A DNA stretch of 22,013 nucleotides, taken from NCBI GenBank assembly GCA_964617145.1, contig CAZTVN010000015.1, positions 1 to 22,013 of the forward strand. Reading direction: 5' to 3'. The DNA comes from CAZTVN01 sp964617145 (GTDB lineage Bacteria; Patescibacteriota; Gracilibacteria; UBA1369; JACRIC01). The position numbers were made by a program, and so were the translations under genes. The notes beneath the pieces are model-generated. The model had not been told where the DNA came from. It was given only the letters and a program-made list of their open reading frames with translations, and did not search any database. Of this stretch, positions 1 through 7,167 are shown piece after piece (positions within the stretch are counted from its first letter, which is position 1; the number at the start of each line of letters is the position of its first letter).

Positions 1-16
1 ATTTTTCAGACCCTCC

Positions 17-1627
17 CTAACTTCCTATAAGATCCTCAATATCAGTCTCTTTTTCTTTTTTCCTCTTTGAGATTTCCAAGGTTGGATTTTTGGGTAATTT
101 GTTGGCGAAATTTTGTTTTATTTTTTGTGGATCTGTTCCAAAAATGGATTTTGAGAGATCAATATGATAAATTTTTTGCTCTTTTGGTGATTCTTGATCC
201 GGTTCTTTCTCTTCTAGATCGGGCTGTTTCCGGGATATTTCTTGCGGCTCTTCTTTCTCTGATTCTTGAGGCGACCGTGGCGGCAGCTCGGGAACTGATG
301 ACTCTGAGAGTATTTCTGATACTGACGGAGTTTCCTGTATCTCCTCTTTTAATGATTGTTGAGGCGGCAAAACTTCTTGAGGGGGGGCTTTTTCTTCTAA
401 AGGCACTTGTTCCTGAACTCTCCGTTGTTCTTGAACAGAGGGTTGTTCTTCCAGTGGCTCTTCTAATTCTTCCTGAGGCAACCGTTCGCGCTGAAATAGC
501 CTCACTTTTTCAATAATCTCGCGCTCGACCGTATCAAGGTTTTTTCCATGGATACGAAATCCCGCAGCCCGAAGATGTCCACCTCCTCCAAAAAATGAAG
601 CGATTTTATTTGCATCTACTGCATCACGTGTCGTTCGCACGCTTCCTGAAACAAATTTTGGTTCCCTTTCTTTTAAAAGAATAATGACTTCCATATCTGG
701 TGCGTTTGACATGAGTTCATCTATAATTCCTCCTGTTTCATCGCTTAAACTTTCTGTATCCTTAAAATCTTGTAGAGATATCGTTGACCAGAGGATTCTA
801 TGTTTATAATCGGTTTTAATATTTTCGAGAATGCGTCCCCAAAGTCTTAAAGTCGAAAGCTTTTTTGTCTTATAAATATGTTTGATAATCTCTTGTTGTT
901 TTGCGCCGAGATCTACAAGGTCTGCTGCTATGGAAAGAGCTTTTGGCGTGGTATTTGAATTCTGAAAGCTTCCTGTATCCGTAATAATGCCTGCAAGCAG
1001 AGCCGTTGCCGTATCCGGATCAATAAGATTTTCGGTTTTTCTCATCGCTTGAAAGAGCTCGAAGAGAATTTCTGTTGTTGAAGAAGCGGTCACATCGACG
1101 AGATTTACTTTTCCAAATTCATTATTTGAAGCGTGGTGATCAATATTAATGACCGGCACGCGGAAGAAAAATTCCGTATGATCTTCATAGAGTTTTCCGA
1201 GTTGTTCGTAATCGCCAGTATCTACGACTATTATAAGATCGTATTTTGCTTCTCCGTGATTAAAAGTAACATTTTTTTCTGCGAGATTTCCTTTTTTTGG
1301 TGTTAAAACAATATTTACTTTTCCATTTTCTACATTATGTTTTACATTTGATACATCCGTTCCTGTGCAATCCACGGTAATAATAAAATCTCGACTTATA
1401 TCGATTTCATTTTGTATAACTTCTTCTTTTGGAAGAAATTGATAGGCTTCAGGCACAGGATCGGCGCATACCGCCGTGACTTCTTTCCCAAGTTTCGTTA
1501 ATACCAAGTATAAGGCAACAGTGCTTCCCAAAGAGTCCCCATCCGGAGGCGATGATGGAAGAATGAGAATATTTTTACTTTTTTCAATGAGGTTAATAAC
1601 CTGATTAAAAGCGCTTTTTGAGTCCAT
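17..1627 (-). CDS. DHH/DHHA1 family phosphoesterase (NrnA-like) with acidic C-terminal tail
   Basis: The protein (536 aa) is likely a cytoplasmic Mn2+-dependent phosphoesterase of the NrnA type, a family that degrades nano-RNA, pAp or cyclic dinucleotides; the exact substrate cannot be read here. The metal-binding PDGDSLGS motif lies at residues 28-35. A VDTGD motif comes next, then DHH near residue 165, and the DHHA1 signature GGGGHLRAAGF at about 345-355. The usual His before the first motif is replaced (LPSSPPDGD). A segment between the first motif and VDTGD is longer than in typical NrnA. From about residue 378 the protein continues as a low-complexity Glu/Gln/Pro-rich tail of roughly 110 residues and ends in a basic then acidic segment (KRKKEKETDIEDLIGS). 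NrnA proteins usually stop near 320 aa, so the tail is an addition. The gene follows recJ, another DHH protein, after 101 bp and has its own promoter. It ends with TAG at 17-19. Confidence 0.85.
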   Translation of the reverse strand: MDSKSAFNQVINLIEKSKNILILPSSPPDGDSLGSTVALYLVLTKLGKEVTAVCADPVPEAYQFLPKEEVIQNEIDISRDFIITVDCTGTDVSNVKHNVENGKVNIVLTPKKGNLAEKNVTFNHGEAKYDLIIVVDTGDYEQLGKLYEDHTEFFFRVPVINIDHHASNNEFGKVNLVDVTASSTTEILFELFQAMRKTENLIDPDTATALLAGIITDTGSFQNSNTTPKALSIAADLVDLGAKQQEIIKHIYKTKKLSTLRLWGRILENIKTDYKHRILWSTISLQDFKDTESLSDETGGIIDELMSNAPDMEVIILLKEREPKFVSGSVRTTRDAVDANKIASFFGGGGHLRAAGFRIHGKNLDTVEREIIEKVRLFQRERLPQEELEEPLEEQPSVQEQRRVQEQVPLEEKAPPQEVLPPQQSLKEEIQETPSVSEILSESSVPELPPRSPQESEKEEPQEISRKQPDLEEKEPDQESPKEQKIYHIDLSKSIFGTDPQKIKQNFANKLPKNPTLEISKRKKEKETDIEDLIGS

Positions 1628-1654
1628 AGAAATTTCTTCAAAGCCATTCTAATT

Positions 1655-1683
1655 ATTTTATAATATTTTCTGGATTAAGTCAA
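1655..1683 (-). promoter_or_regulatory. Sigma-70 promoter for the DHH phosphoesterase gene
   Basis: On the minus strand, TTGACT (1683-1678) is separated by 17 bp from TAAAAT (1660-1655). Transcription would start about 20 nt before the ATG at 1627. No Shine-Dalgarno motif is seen in that leader. The promoter would let this gene be expressed apart from miaA-mazG-recJ. Confidence 0.65.
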
Positions 1684-1728
1684 TTTTATAACAAACCAAT
1701 AGACTACCATAGTGGCTTGAAGAATTTA

Positions 1729-3246
1729 TTATACCTTTATATCGGTTATTTTCAATTCCAATTTTTTTGCGCCATTCCATTCATTTTTTTCTATACTGCA
1801 CACAATATCTATTTTCATCCCGTCTTTAAGCATGCTTTGATATTGACCAAAATTAAAACCTACAGCTCGAATATTCCCCCATTTTAACCCAACCAAAAAA
1901 TGTATATGTCGATTTTCTGAGCCCATAGTTCTGATATTGCTAATCGTTCTATTTTTTAAAAGAAATAAAGGGCGCGTATTTCCCATCCCAAAGGGTTCAA
2001 AAGTTTCTAGGAGATCTATCGTTTCAAAAGAAATATCATTTTCTTCAATTTCACAATCAATTTTCAAAATGTTTTCCCATGATTTTCCTTTCATCATGAG
2101 ACTTGTATACTCTTTTGCCTTTGCAACAAAATTCTCAAGATCGTTCTTTTTCATATGAAATCCCCCAGCCTGTCTGTGTCCTCCATAACGCATAAGAAAT
2201 TCGTCACAGGCTTTGAGAAGATCAATAGAAGAAAATATTTCTGGGCTTCTTACTGAGCCAATAAGTTCTTCCCCCCGATCTTCCATGATTACGCAAGGCT
2301 TGAAGTATTTTTCTTGTATTTTCCCGCATAAAAGGCCGATAATACCACTTGGCCAAGAGCGATCCCAAGCAATCAAAATCTCTTGATTTTCTTTATTGGA
2401 AGCTATTTTTGCTTCAAGTTCTTCAAGCGCTATTCCCGTAAGTCGCCTTCTTTCCATATTGAGCTTTTCGAGTTTTGAGGCAAGACGCTGCGCTTTTTCA
2501 TTGTCTTCGATGAGCATTTGCAAAGCGTAGTAGGGATGTGCCAGCCTCCCTGCTGCATTCATTCGTGGAGCCAAATAAAAGCTCATTACTTCGGGAGAGA
2601 GCTTTGCTTTTTCATCTATTCCCGAAACTTTCTTTAAATGTTTAAGTCCCATGTTTTTTGTATCAGCCAAGACATTCAATCCGTGTTTCACGATGAGACG
2701 ATTTTCATTCAAGAGTGGAGCACAGTCTGCAATCGTTCCAAATGCTGCCAAGTCTATATATTTTTCAAATTCGTTTTTGGACAGATCACCTAGTCTTTGA
2801 TGCAGTGCTTGAGACAGTTTGAGTGCTATGCCTGCTCCTGTAATTTCTTTATCGGGATAGGGACAATCCTTTTGTTTTGGATGAATAATACTGTAGGCTT
2901 CAATAGGAAATTTTTCTTTTTCGGGAATGCTGTGATGATCCGTTATAATCACATCAATGTTTACATTTCGTGCCAAAATAATTTCTTCACGACATGAAAT
3001 ACCACAATCTACGGTGATGATGAGTTTTATTTTCTTTTCCTTAAATTCTTCTATAAATTTTTTATGTAAACCGTATCCATCATTTTGTCTATCTGGCAAA
3101 CGATACGATACTATTGCTCCGAGTTCTTTCAATGTTTGAAACAAAATAGCTGTCGCGGTAATCCCGTCAACATCATAATCTCCATACACAATAATGCGCT
3201 CTTTATTTTTAATAGCCTGTTTGATTCTTTCTACTGTTTTTTCCAT
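1729..3246 (-). CDS. recJ: Single-stranded-DNA-specific exonuclease RecJ (open part)
   Basis: RecJ degrades ssDNA 5'-3' in recombination, mismatch repair and replication-fork repair. From the ATG at 3246 the open frame has 505 codons. It carries motif I YGDYDVDG (residues 21-28), VDCGIS, the DHH motif followed by IIHPKQKDCPYP, GTIADCAPL, and the DHHA1 signature YGGHRQAGGFH. The C-terminal OB-like domain ends in LELKITDIKV. The ATG at 3246 is probably not the native start: the same frame upstream encodes recognisable RecJ sequence (FFHPDPLEGLYDPFLLKG) back to an ATG at 3411, only 11 nt after the mazG stop. With that extension the length (about 560 aa) matches the family. One TAG interrupts the extension (see the neighbouring entry). 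If translation starts at 3246, the core nuclease motifs are kept but the N-terminal lead-in is lost. Stop is TAA at 1729-1731. Confidence 0.9.
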   Translation of the reverse strand: MEKTVERIKQAIKNKERIIVYGDYDVDGITATAILFQTLKELGAIVSYRLPDRQNDGYGLHKKFIEEFKEKKIKLIITVDCGISCREEIILARNVNIDVIITDHHSIPEKEKFPIEAYSIIHPKQKDCPYPDKEITGAGIALKLSQALHQRLGDLSKNEFEKYIDLAAFGTIADCAPLLNENRLIVKHGLNVLADTKNMGLKHLKKVSGIDEKAKLSPEVMSFYLAPRMNAAGRLAHPYYALQMLIEDNEKAQRLASKLEKLNMERRRLTGIALEELEAKIASNKENQEILIAWDRSWPSGIIGLLCGKIQEKYFKPCVIMEDRGEELIGSVRSPEIFSSIDLLKACDEFLMRYGGHRQAGGFHMKKNDLENFVAKAKEYTSLMMKGKSWENILKIDCEIEENDISFETIDLLETFEPFGMGNTRPLFLLKNRTISNIRTMGSENRHIHFLVGLKWGNIRAVGFNFGQYQSMLKDGMKIDIVCSIEKNEWNGAKKLELKITDIKV

Positions 3247-3411
3247 TCCTTTTAAAAGGAATGGGTCGTAAAGTCCTTCTAGGGGATCGGGATGGAAAAA
3301 ATATTCGATACTTTCTTTTGAAGTAAGGTTCCTATTTTCTAAAAGCTTCTCTCTGATGGATTTTTTTTTGTCACTATTTTTTATCTACCAACTCTTTTGC
3401 GTTATGGACAT
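3247..3411 (-). pseudogene. recJ: N-terminal part of recJ interrupted by an in-frame TAG
   Basis: In the recJ frame, an ATG at 3411-3409 opens MSITQKSW, then TAG (3387-3385), then IKNSDKKKSIREKLL and on, without another stop, into the RecJ body. Bacillus RecJ proteins begin with a tryptophan-containing motif of the form RWEIQRPD, so W-stop-IKNSD looks like W-E-IKNSD with a single GAG-to-TAG change. Between the TAG and 3246 there is no in-frame ATG, GTG or TTG. TAG is a genuine terminator elsewhere in the window (DHH gene, abiEii, prepilin), so recoding is unlikely. A run of nine A follows. One extra A would put an upstream GTG (MTKKKSIREK) in frame, which is an alternative explanation. Confidence 0.7.
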
Positions 3412-3422
3412 ATCAAAAATTT

Positions 3423-3800
3423 TTAGACTATAAGACGTTTCTTTTTTTTATTTTCTTTCCATTTCTGTATGGCTTCTTCCGCGGTTTTGACTTTATCATC
3501 GCCAAATACCCATGTATGTCTCTCGATAATTTTTTTCGCAACATCTTCGAGAACATCCTTCATGGTAAAGAGTTTATCTTCTTCAGCAATATTTACCATC
3601 ATGATGAGATTGAATAAGATATCTCCAATCTCCTCTTTCACATTTTCATAATCTTTTTTTTCAATGGCTTCCTTCACCTCCTGCGCTTCGTTCAAAAAAT
3701 GTTCTACCAAAGATTCGATTGTTTGTTTTCTGTCCCAAGGACACCCTTTTTTTGAGCGCAGGTGTTTTGCAAGGTCTATGAGTTTTTGAAATGCATTCAT
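3423..3800 (-). CDS. mazG: MazG-type nucleotide pyrophosphohydrolase
   Basis: This is a 125-aa single-domain all-alpha NTP pyrophosphohydrolase that would convert non-canonical or excess (d)NTPs to NMP and PPi as a house-cleaning enzyme. The sequence shows GCPWD at residues 19-23 and the Mg2+-binding helix pair E38xxE41 and E57xxD60. The C-terminal ERHTWVFGD corresponds to the usual RRHPHVFGD signature. E. coli MazG has two such domains (263 aa); this one has a single domain plus a short lysine-rich tail (KENKKKKRLIV). The gene sits between miaA (78-bp gap) and recJ (11 nt to the inferred ATG at 3411), an operon-like spacing that joins nucleotide-pool cleaning to DNA repair. The start ATG is preceded only by a weak GAG. 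Confidence 0.88.
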   Translation of the reverse strand: MNAFQKLIDLAKHLRSKKGCPWDRKQTIESLVEHFLNEAQEVKEAIEKKDYENVKEEIGDILFNLIMMVNIAEEDKLFTMKDVLEDVAKKIIERHTWVFGDDKVKTAEEAIQKWKENKKKKRLIV

Positions 3801-3860
3801 TGTTTATCTCAAAATGTGAAAATTTCGTTATGCCGCATAGTTTTTCTTAAGCCTCGCCTG

Positions 3861-3890
3861 ATTATACTTGAGCTTTCCTCACATTTCCAA
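3861..3890 (-). promoter_or_regulatory. Candidate promoter for mazG-recJ
   Basis: On the minus strand, TTGGAA (3890-3885) lies 18 bp before a perfect TATAAT (3866-3861), overlapping the miaA stop codon. The leader to the mazG ATG would be about 50 nt. mazG and recJ could therefore be transcribed without miaA. Confidence 0.5.
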
Positions 3891-4799
3891 GCTTTTTCCG
3901 TCCAACCAATGGATATTTTCAAGTTTTTTAAACCAAGTCATCTGCCGTTTTGCATAATTTCTCGTGTTCTTTTTTATATCTTCAATGGCTTGTTCGTATG
4001 ATATTTTTCCCTGCAAAAATTCCACTAATTCTTTATACCCCAAAGATGACATCGACGGTAAGTTGCGATCGTACTTTTTCATCAATATTTCAACTTCTTT
4101 GAGGAGGCCTCGTTTTATTTGAATCTCTACTCTTTTGTTTATACGTTCATACAAAACTTCCCTATCCCAGTTGATGCCGATGAGGCATGTTTCATATTGC
4201 GTCGTCATTGGGTTAAGCTTTTCGCTCGTATTTGCCATAGCCACCTCAATCGCACGAATCACATAACGAAGATTTTTGGGATGAATTTTTTCCGCTGCTT
4301 CCTTATCAAGACTTTTTAATTTTTCATGCAGATATTCATGCCCGAATTTTTTTTGTTCTTGCAGGAGTTTATGCCTCAGATCCTCATTTGGAGGCACTCG
4401 AGGAATCTCATAATTTTGAACGATTGCATTCATGTAAAGACCTGTTCCGCCCGTCAAAATAGGTAATTTTTTTCGTTTTAGAATGTTTCTTATTGCTGTA
4501 TTTGCAAGATCTTGATAATCGGCGAGTGTAAATCGGATATCTGGATCAATGATGTCTATGAGATGATGCGAAATTTGAGCTCTTTCTTTTTCTGAGATTT
4601 TATCTGTTCCGATATCCATTCCTTTATATACTTGCCTTGAATCGGAGGATACGATTTCTCCTCCAAATTTTTTGGCGATTTTAAGGCTTAACGCTGTTTT
4701 TCCTGATGCTGTTTGGCCAAGGATTACGAGAAGTGGACAATTGGCAGATTTAAGAAAATGTTCTATATTTTTCAATAATTTTTTCATAGATGTCTCCAT
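3879..4799 (-). CDS. miaA: tRNA dimethylallyltransferase MiaA
   Basis: MiaA transfers a dimethylallyl group to N6 of A37 in tRNAs that read UNN codons (i6A). The protein is 306 aa, the usual length. Visible motifs are the P-loop GQTASGKT (28-35), DSRQVYKGMDIGTDK, the substrate-binding GGTGLYMNAIVQNYEIP, RYVIRAIE, SSLGYKE and the C-terminal KRQMTWFKK. The start at 4799 (METSMKK) is 12 nt upstream of a second ATG (MKKLLKN) that aligns as well with family N-termini, so the exact start is uncertain. The stop is TGA. It is the first gene of the minus-strand cluster with mazG and recJ and is divergent from the serine dehydratase genes across an 88-bp gap. No anticodon-modifying partner such as MiaB is in the window. 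Confidence 0.95.
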   Translation of the reverse strand: METSMKKLLKNIEHFLKSANCPLLVILGQTASGKTALSLKIAKKFGGEIVSSDSRQVYKGMDIGTDKISEKERAQISHHLIDIIDPDIRFTLADYQDLANTAIRNILKRKKLPILTGGTGLYMNAIVQNYEIPRVPPNEDLRHKLLQEQKKFGHEYLHEKLKSLDKEAAEKIHPKNLRYVIRAIEVAMANTSEKLNPMTTQYETCLIGINWDREVLYERINKRVEIQIKRGLLKEVEILMKKYDRNLPSMSSLGYKELVEFLQGKISYEQAIEDIKKNTRNYAKRQMTWFKKLENIHWLDGKSLEM

Positions 4800-4826
4800 A
4801 CTTTTTCTCTGAAAATTTTTTTTAAA

Positions 4827-4856
4827 TTGACAATTTACAGCAATTTATCTTAGAGT
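4827..4856 (+). promoter_or_regulatory. Candidate promoter for the serine dehydratase genes
   Basis: A perfect -35 box TTGACA (4827-4832) is followed after 18 bp by TAGAGT (4851-4856). The start would be near 4863, giving a leader of about 25 nt before the ATG at 4888 with no Shine-Dalgarno motif. It lies in the short divergent gap with miaA. Confidence 0.5.
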
Positions 4857-4887
4857 AAACCCAACCATCATCGACTTGTACAATCTT

Positions 4888-5568
4888 ATGTCGCAGCCAT
4901 CTATCTTTGATATCGCTGGACCTGTCATGGTAGGCCCTTCAAGTTCTCACACCGCTGGTGCTTGTAAAATTGGACAGTTTGCGCGTGCCCTCTTTAACCG
5001 TACTCCTAAGCATGTTCGTTTTTATCTTCATGGATCGTTTGGAGAAGTGTACCAAGGTCATGCTACCGATAGAGCGCTTCTCGCCGGCATTATGAAATTT
5101 AAGACGCGTGATGAGCGAATTAAAAACAGCTTTGAGATCGCGCGATCACAGCATATCGACTTCCAATTTATTGTTCAAGATCTTGGAAAAGAATTTCATC
5201 CAAATACGGTAAAAATTGAACTTGGAGATGGAAAGCGTCGCATGTCTGTCATAGGCTCTTCTATTGGCGGAGGCATGATAAAAATTGTTCGGATTGATGA
5301 TTTTTCTGTCAATATCCATGGACAGGTGGGGAAATATAAGACTTTGGTAGCTTGTCATGATCGAACACCACATATTCTTCCTCAACTTAAAAATGCCATA
5401 CAAGCATTTGGGGTACGCATTGCCGACTTAGAGGCAAGTTCATACGAAGATCATATGCTTCATGTTTTTAATCTTGATGGACGCAACCTTTTGCTTAAAG
5501 AAGTTCTTGATCTCGAAAAAATTCCAGGGGTCCATTTTGTTCGCTCCCTTTCGAAACTCGAAAAGTAA
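4888..5568 (+). CDS. sdaAB: L-serine dehydratase, iron-sulfur type, beta subunit
   Basis: This is the regulatory/beta half of the [4Fe-4S] L-serine ammonia-lyase, which deaminates serine to pyruvate and ammonia; in firmicutes and relatives it is encoded separately from the catalytic alpha half. The 226-aa protein begins with SIFDIAGPVMVGPSSSHTAGA, the conserved beta-domain signature, followed by HGSFGEVYQGHATDRALLAGI and SSIGGGMIKI. The C-terminal part is ACT-like, ending VLDLEKIPGVHFVRSL. I chose the ATG at 4888 (MSQPSIFDI) because it matches family N-termini; an in-frame TTG at 4876 would add four residues. The alpha subunit follows after 17 bp. This subunit looks intact, unlike its partner. 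Confidence 0.92.
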   Translation: MSQPSIFDIAGPVMVGPSSSHTAGACKIGQFARALFNRTPKHVRFYLHGSFGEVYQGHATDRALLAGIMKFKTRDERIKNSFEIARSQHIDFQFIVQDLGKEFHPNTVKIELGDGKRRMSVIGSSIGGGMIKIVRIDDFSVNIHGQVGKYKTLVACHDRTPHILPQLKNAIQAFGVRIADLEASSYEDHMLHVFNLDGRNLLLKEVLDLEKIPGVHFVRSLSKLEK

Positions 5569-5585
5569 CCATTTTAAAAAAAATT

Positions 5586-5780
5586 ATGCAATATTCTTTT
5601 TCTACTGCCAAAGATCTTCTTCTCTTAACTCACAAATATCATGTTTCTATTTCTGAGATAGCCAAACGGTACGAATCTGAATATACCGGCATGAGTATTT
5701 CAGCGATTCGGAGTAAAATGAAAAAACGAAGAGACTATATGTTTGCGGCAGTACAAAAAGGTATTCGATCAGAACTATGA
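5586..5780 (+). CDS. sdaAA: L-serine dehydratase alpha subunit, N-terminal fragment
   Basis: The 64-aa product matches the first 60 or so residues of SdaAA: TAKDLLLLTHKYHVSISEIA, then a helix rich in Lys/Arg and MFAAVQKGI, equivalent to the MEAAVQKGLEG of Bacillus SdaAA. It then ends at TGA (5778-5780). The stop overlaps the ATG of the next ORF as ATGA at 5777-5780, so the remainder of alpha is read in the -1 frame. No slippery heptamer is visible at the junction; translational coupling through the overlap is possible. The fragment alone has no Fe-S ligands or active-site loop. It could be a real split subunit, a decayed gene or an assembly error. Confidence 0.75.
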   Translation: MQYSFSTAKDLLLLTHKYHVSISEIAKRYESEYTGMSISAIRSKMKKRRDYMFAAVQKGIRSEL

Positions 5781-6442
5781 TGGGTAACAAAGTCACGATT
5801 CGCGCTATGGCTTACGCTTTAGCGGTCAATGAGCAAAATGCTTGCATGAGTCGTATTGTGGCATTTCCTACGGCAGGAGGTTCAGGGGTTCTTCCTGGTG
5901 TACTTTTTAGTTGCAGTCAACATTTTCATGCCGGCAAACGAAAACTTTTAAATGCTCTCTTTTGTGCTTCAGCGGTTGGGATTATTATTGCTAAAAATGC
6001 TACACTTTCCGCTGCGGAAGGCGGATGTCAGGCAGAAGTTGGCGCAGCGGTTGCTATGTCAGCCGCTTCACTTACTGAAATGCGAGGAGGAACACCTTCT
6101 CAATGTTTTGAGGCTGCCGCCATCGCTCTTAAAAGCTACCTTGGGCTTGTTTGCGATCCTTTAGGAGGCCTTGTAGAAGCTCCTTGCACCAAGCGTAATG
6201 CCATTGGCACCATGCCTGCGATAGGGGCGTCCGATATGGCTATCGCTGGGATTAACAGTTTTATACCTTTTGATGAAGTTGTTTTGGCTATGAAAAATAT
6301 TGGGAAAATCATGTCTCCAAAATTGAGAGAAACCGCTCTTTCAGGCCTTGCCATGACTCCTACTGGACTTAAAATTAAAGAGAAACTTCGCCGTGCGCAA
6401 AAAGCCGGGTGCGGTGCTTGTCAGCTTAAGGCACATCGGTAA
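5777..6442 (+). CDS. sdaAA: L-serine dehydratase alpha subunit, catalytic C-terminal fragment
   Basis: The 221-aa product carries the catalytic core of the iron-sulfur L-serine dehydratase. Three cysteines with the family spacing are present: C84 in EGGCQAEVG, C126 in LVCDPLGG and C137 in EAPCTKRNAIG (42 and 11 residues apart, as for the cluster ligands known from Legionella and E. coli enzymes). PTAGGSGVLPGVL and ETALSGLAMTPTG are also conserved. The C-terminus ends GCGACQLKAHR, with cysteines where family members carry a C-terminal Cys tail. It starts at an ATG overlapping the stop of the N-terminal fragment. Bacillus alpha has roughly 36 residues between KGLE and the AVATNE helix, including a GLTGGDA loop. 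Only about 13 are accounted for here across both ORFs, so the Gly-rich loop is missing. Activity is uncertain. Confidence 0.85.
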   Translation: MMGNKVTIRAMAYALAVNEQNACMSRIVAFPTAGGSGVLPGVLFSCSQHFHAGKRKLLNALFCASAVGIIIAKNATLSAAEGGCQAEVGAAVAMSAASLTEMRGGTPSQCFEAAAIALKSYLGLVCDPLGGLVEAPCTKRNAIGTMPAIGASDMAIAGINSFIPFDEVVLAMKNIGKIMSPKLRETALSGLAMTPTGLKIKEKLRRAQKAGCGACQLKAHR

Positions 6443-6466
6443 TTTCAATAATTTGGGTCGATATGA

Positions 6467-6495
6467 TTGCGTTTTTAGCCAATTTTTGATATTAT
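6467..6495 (+). promoter_or_regulatory. Promoter of the abiE toxin-antitoxin pair
   Basis: TTGCGT (6467-6472) is separated by 17 bp from TATTAT (6490-6495), giving a start near 6502. It lies in the 94-bp gap after the serine dehydratase genes. Confidence 0.5.
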
Positions 6496-6508
6496 ATTTC
6501 TGTAAAGA

Positions 6509-6520
6509 GACATAAATGTC
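6509..6520 (+). promoter_or_regulatory. 12-bp palindrome, candidate AbiEi operator
   Basis: GACATAAATGTC is a perfect inverted repeat (5-bp arms, AA spacer) placed just downstream of the predicted start point and 16 bp before the abiEi GTG. AbiEi antitoxins are known to repress their own promoters by binding inverted repeats, so this is a sensible operator; only one copy is seen. Confidence 0.35.
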
Positions 6521-6536
6521 CTATTAAAGAAATAAT

Positions 6537-7160
6537 GTGCATTTTATAGGCTTTCAAAATCAGTTTTCAATCTATCCTCTATTTTCACTGCAAGACGTGA
6601 GAAAGGTTTTTGTAAATTTCTCGTATCGTCAATTAGATCGCTGGGAAAAGAAGGGTTATTTGAAGAAGGTGAAGAGAGGGTTTTATTGTTTTAGTACTCA
6701 AGATGTTAATCAGGATTTTCTTTTTTATGTGGCAAATAAGATTTACGCGCCTTCGTATGTATCTTTAGATATGGCGTTGAAGCATTACGGGCTTATTCCC
6801 GAAGAGATTTTTCAGATAACTTCAGTGAGTACGAAGAAAACAACAAATTTTGAGACTCGTGTCGGAAATTTTAGCTATAGACAAATTAAGCCGAATCTTT
6901 TTTGGGGCTATCGATTGGTGGATTTTGCTAAGCAAAAGGTACTTTTAGCTGAACCGGAAAAGGCTATTTTGGATTATTTGTATATCCATCCTAAGATTAA
7001 GATGGCTTCGGATTTTTTAGCGATACGCATCAATATGGATGAATTTAAGTTACAAATAAATCTCGAGAGATTTCAAACGTATTTAGAGACCTTTAACAGT
7101 AAGCAACTTTCTAAGCGAGCCAATATATTTTTAACAACTATCCACCATAATAACGCTTGA
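6537..7160 (+). CDS. abiEi: AbiEi-family type IV antitoxin / transcriptional repressor
   Basis: This is a 207-aa AbiEi-like antitoxin. The N-terminal winged-helix part (about residues 17-55: FSLQDVRKVF, YRQLDRWEKKGYLKKVKRGF) would bind DNA. The rest matches the antitoxin domain (YVSLDMALKHYGLIPE, ITSVSTKKT, LAEPEKAILDYLY). In characterised AbiE systems this protein neutralises the nucleotidyltransferase toxin without stable binding and represses the operon. The start is GTG at 6537; an in-frame TAA at 6525 excludes a longer form, and the nearby ATG at 6535 is out of frame. It is followed immediately by the toxin gene, probably overlapping its true start. The neighbours are core metabolic and ribosomal genes, so the pair looks like a mobile accessory insertion, though no transposase or direct repeat is seen. 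Confidence 0.85.
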   Translation: MHFIGFQNQFSIYPLFSLQDVRKVFVNFSYRQLDRWEKKGYLKKVKRGFYCFSTQDVNQDFLFYVANKIYAPSYVSLDMALKHYGLIPEEIFQITSVSTKKTTNFETRVGNFSYRQIKPNLFWGYRLVDFAKQKVLLAEPEKAILDYLYIHPKIKMASDFLAIRINMDEFKLQINLERFQTYLETFNSKQLSKRANIFLTTIHHNNA

Positions 7161-7167
7161 TCAAATT

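Noticed and set aside
67..516. 149-aa plus-strand ORF opposite the DHH gene tail
   Set aside because: It is the antisense of the Glu/Gln-rich low-complexity region, giving a Leu-rich artefact; the minus strand has clear family motifs.
3385..3387. Amber in recJ as pyrrolysine or general TAG recoding
   Set aside because: TAG ends the DHH gene, abiEii and the prepilin at natural family ends; nothing in the window suggests TAG decoding.
5770..5790. Programmed ribosomal frameshift joining the two sdaAA ORFs
   Set aside because: No slippery heptamer or downstream structure is evident at the junction, and the missing linker residues could not be restored by a frameshift alone.
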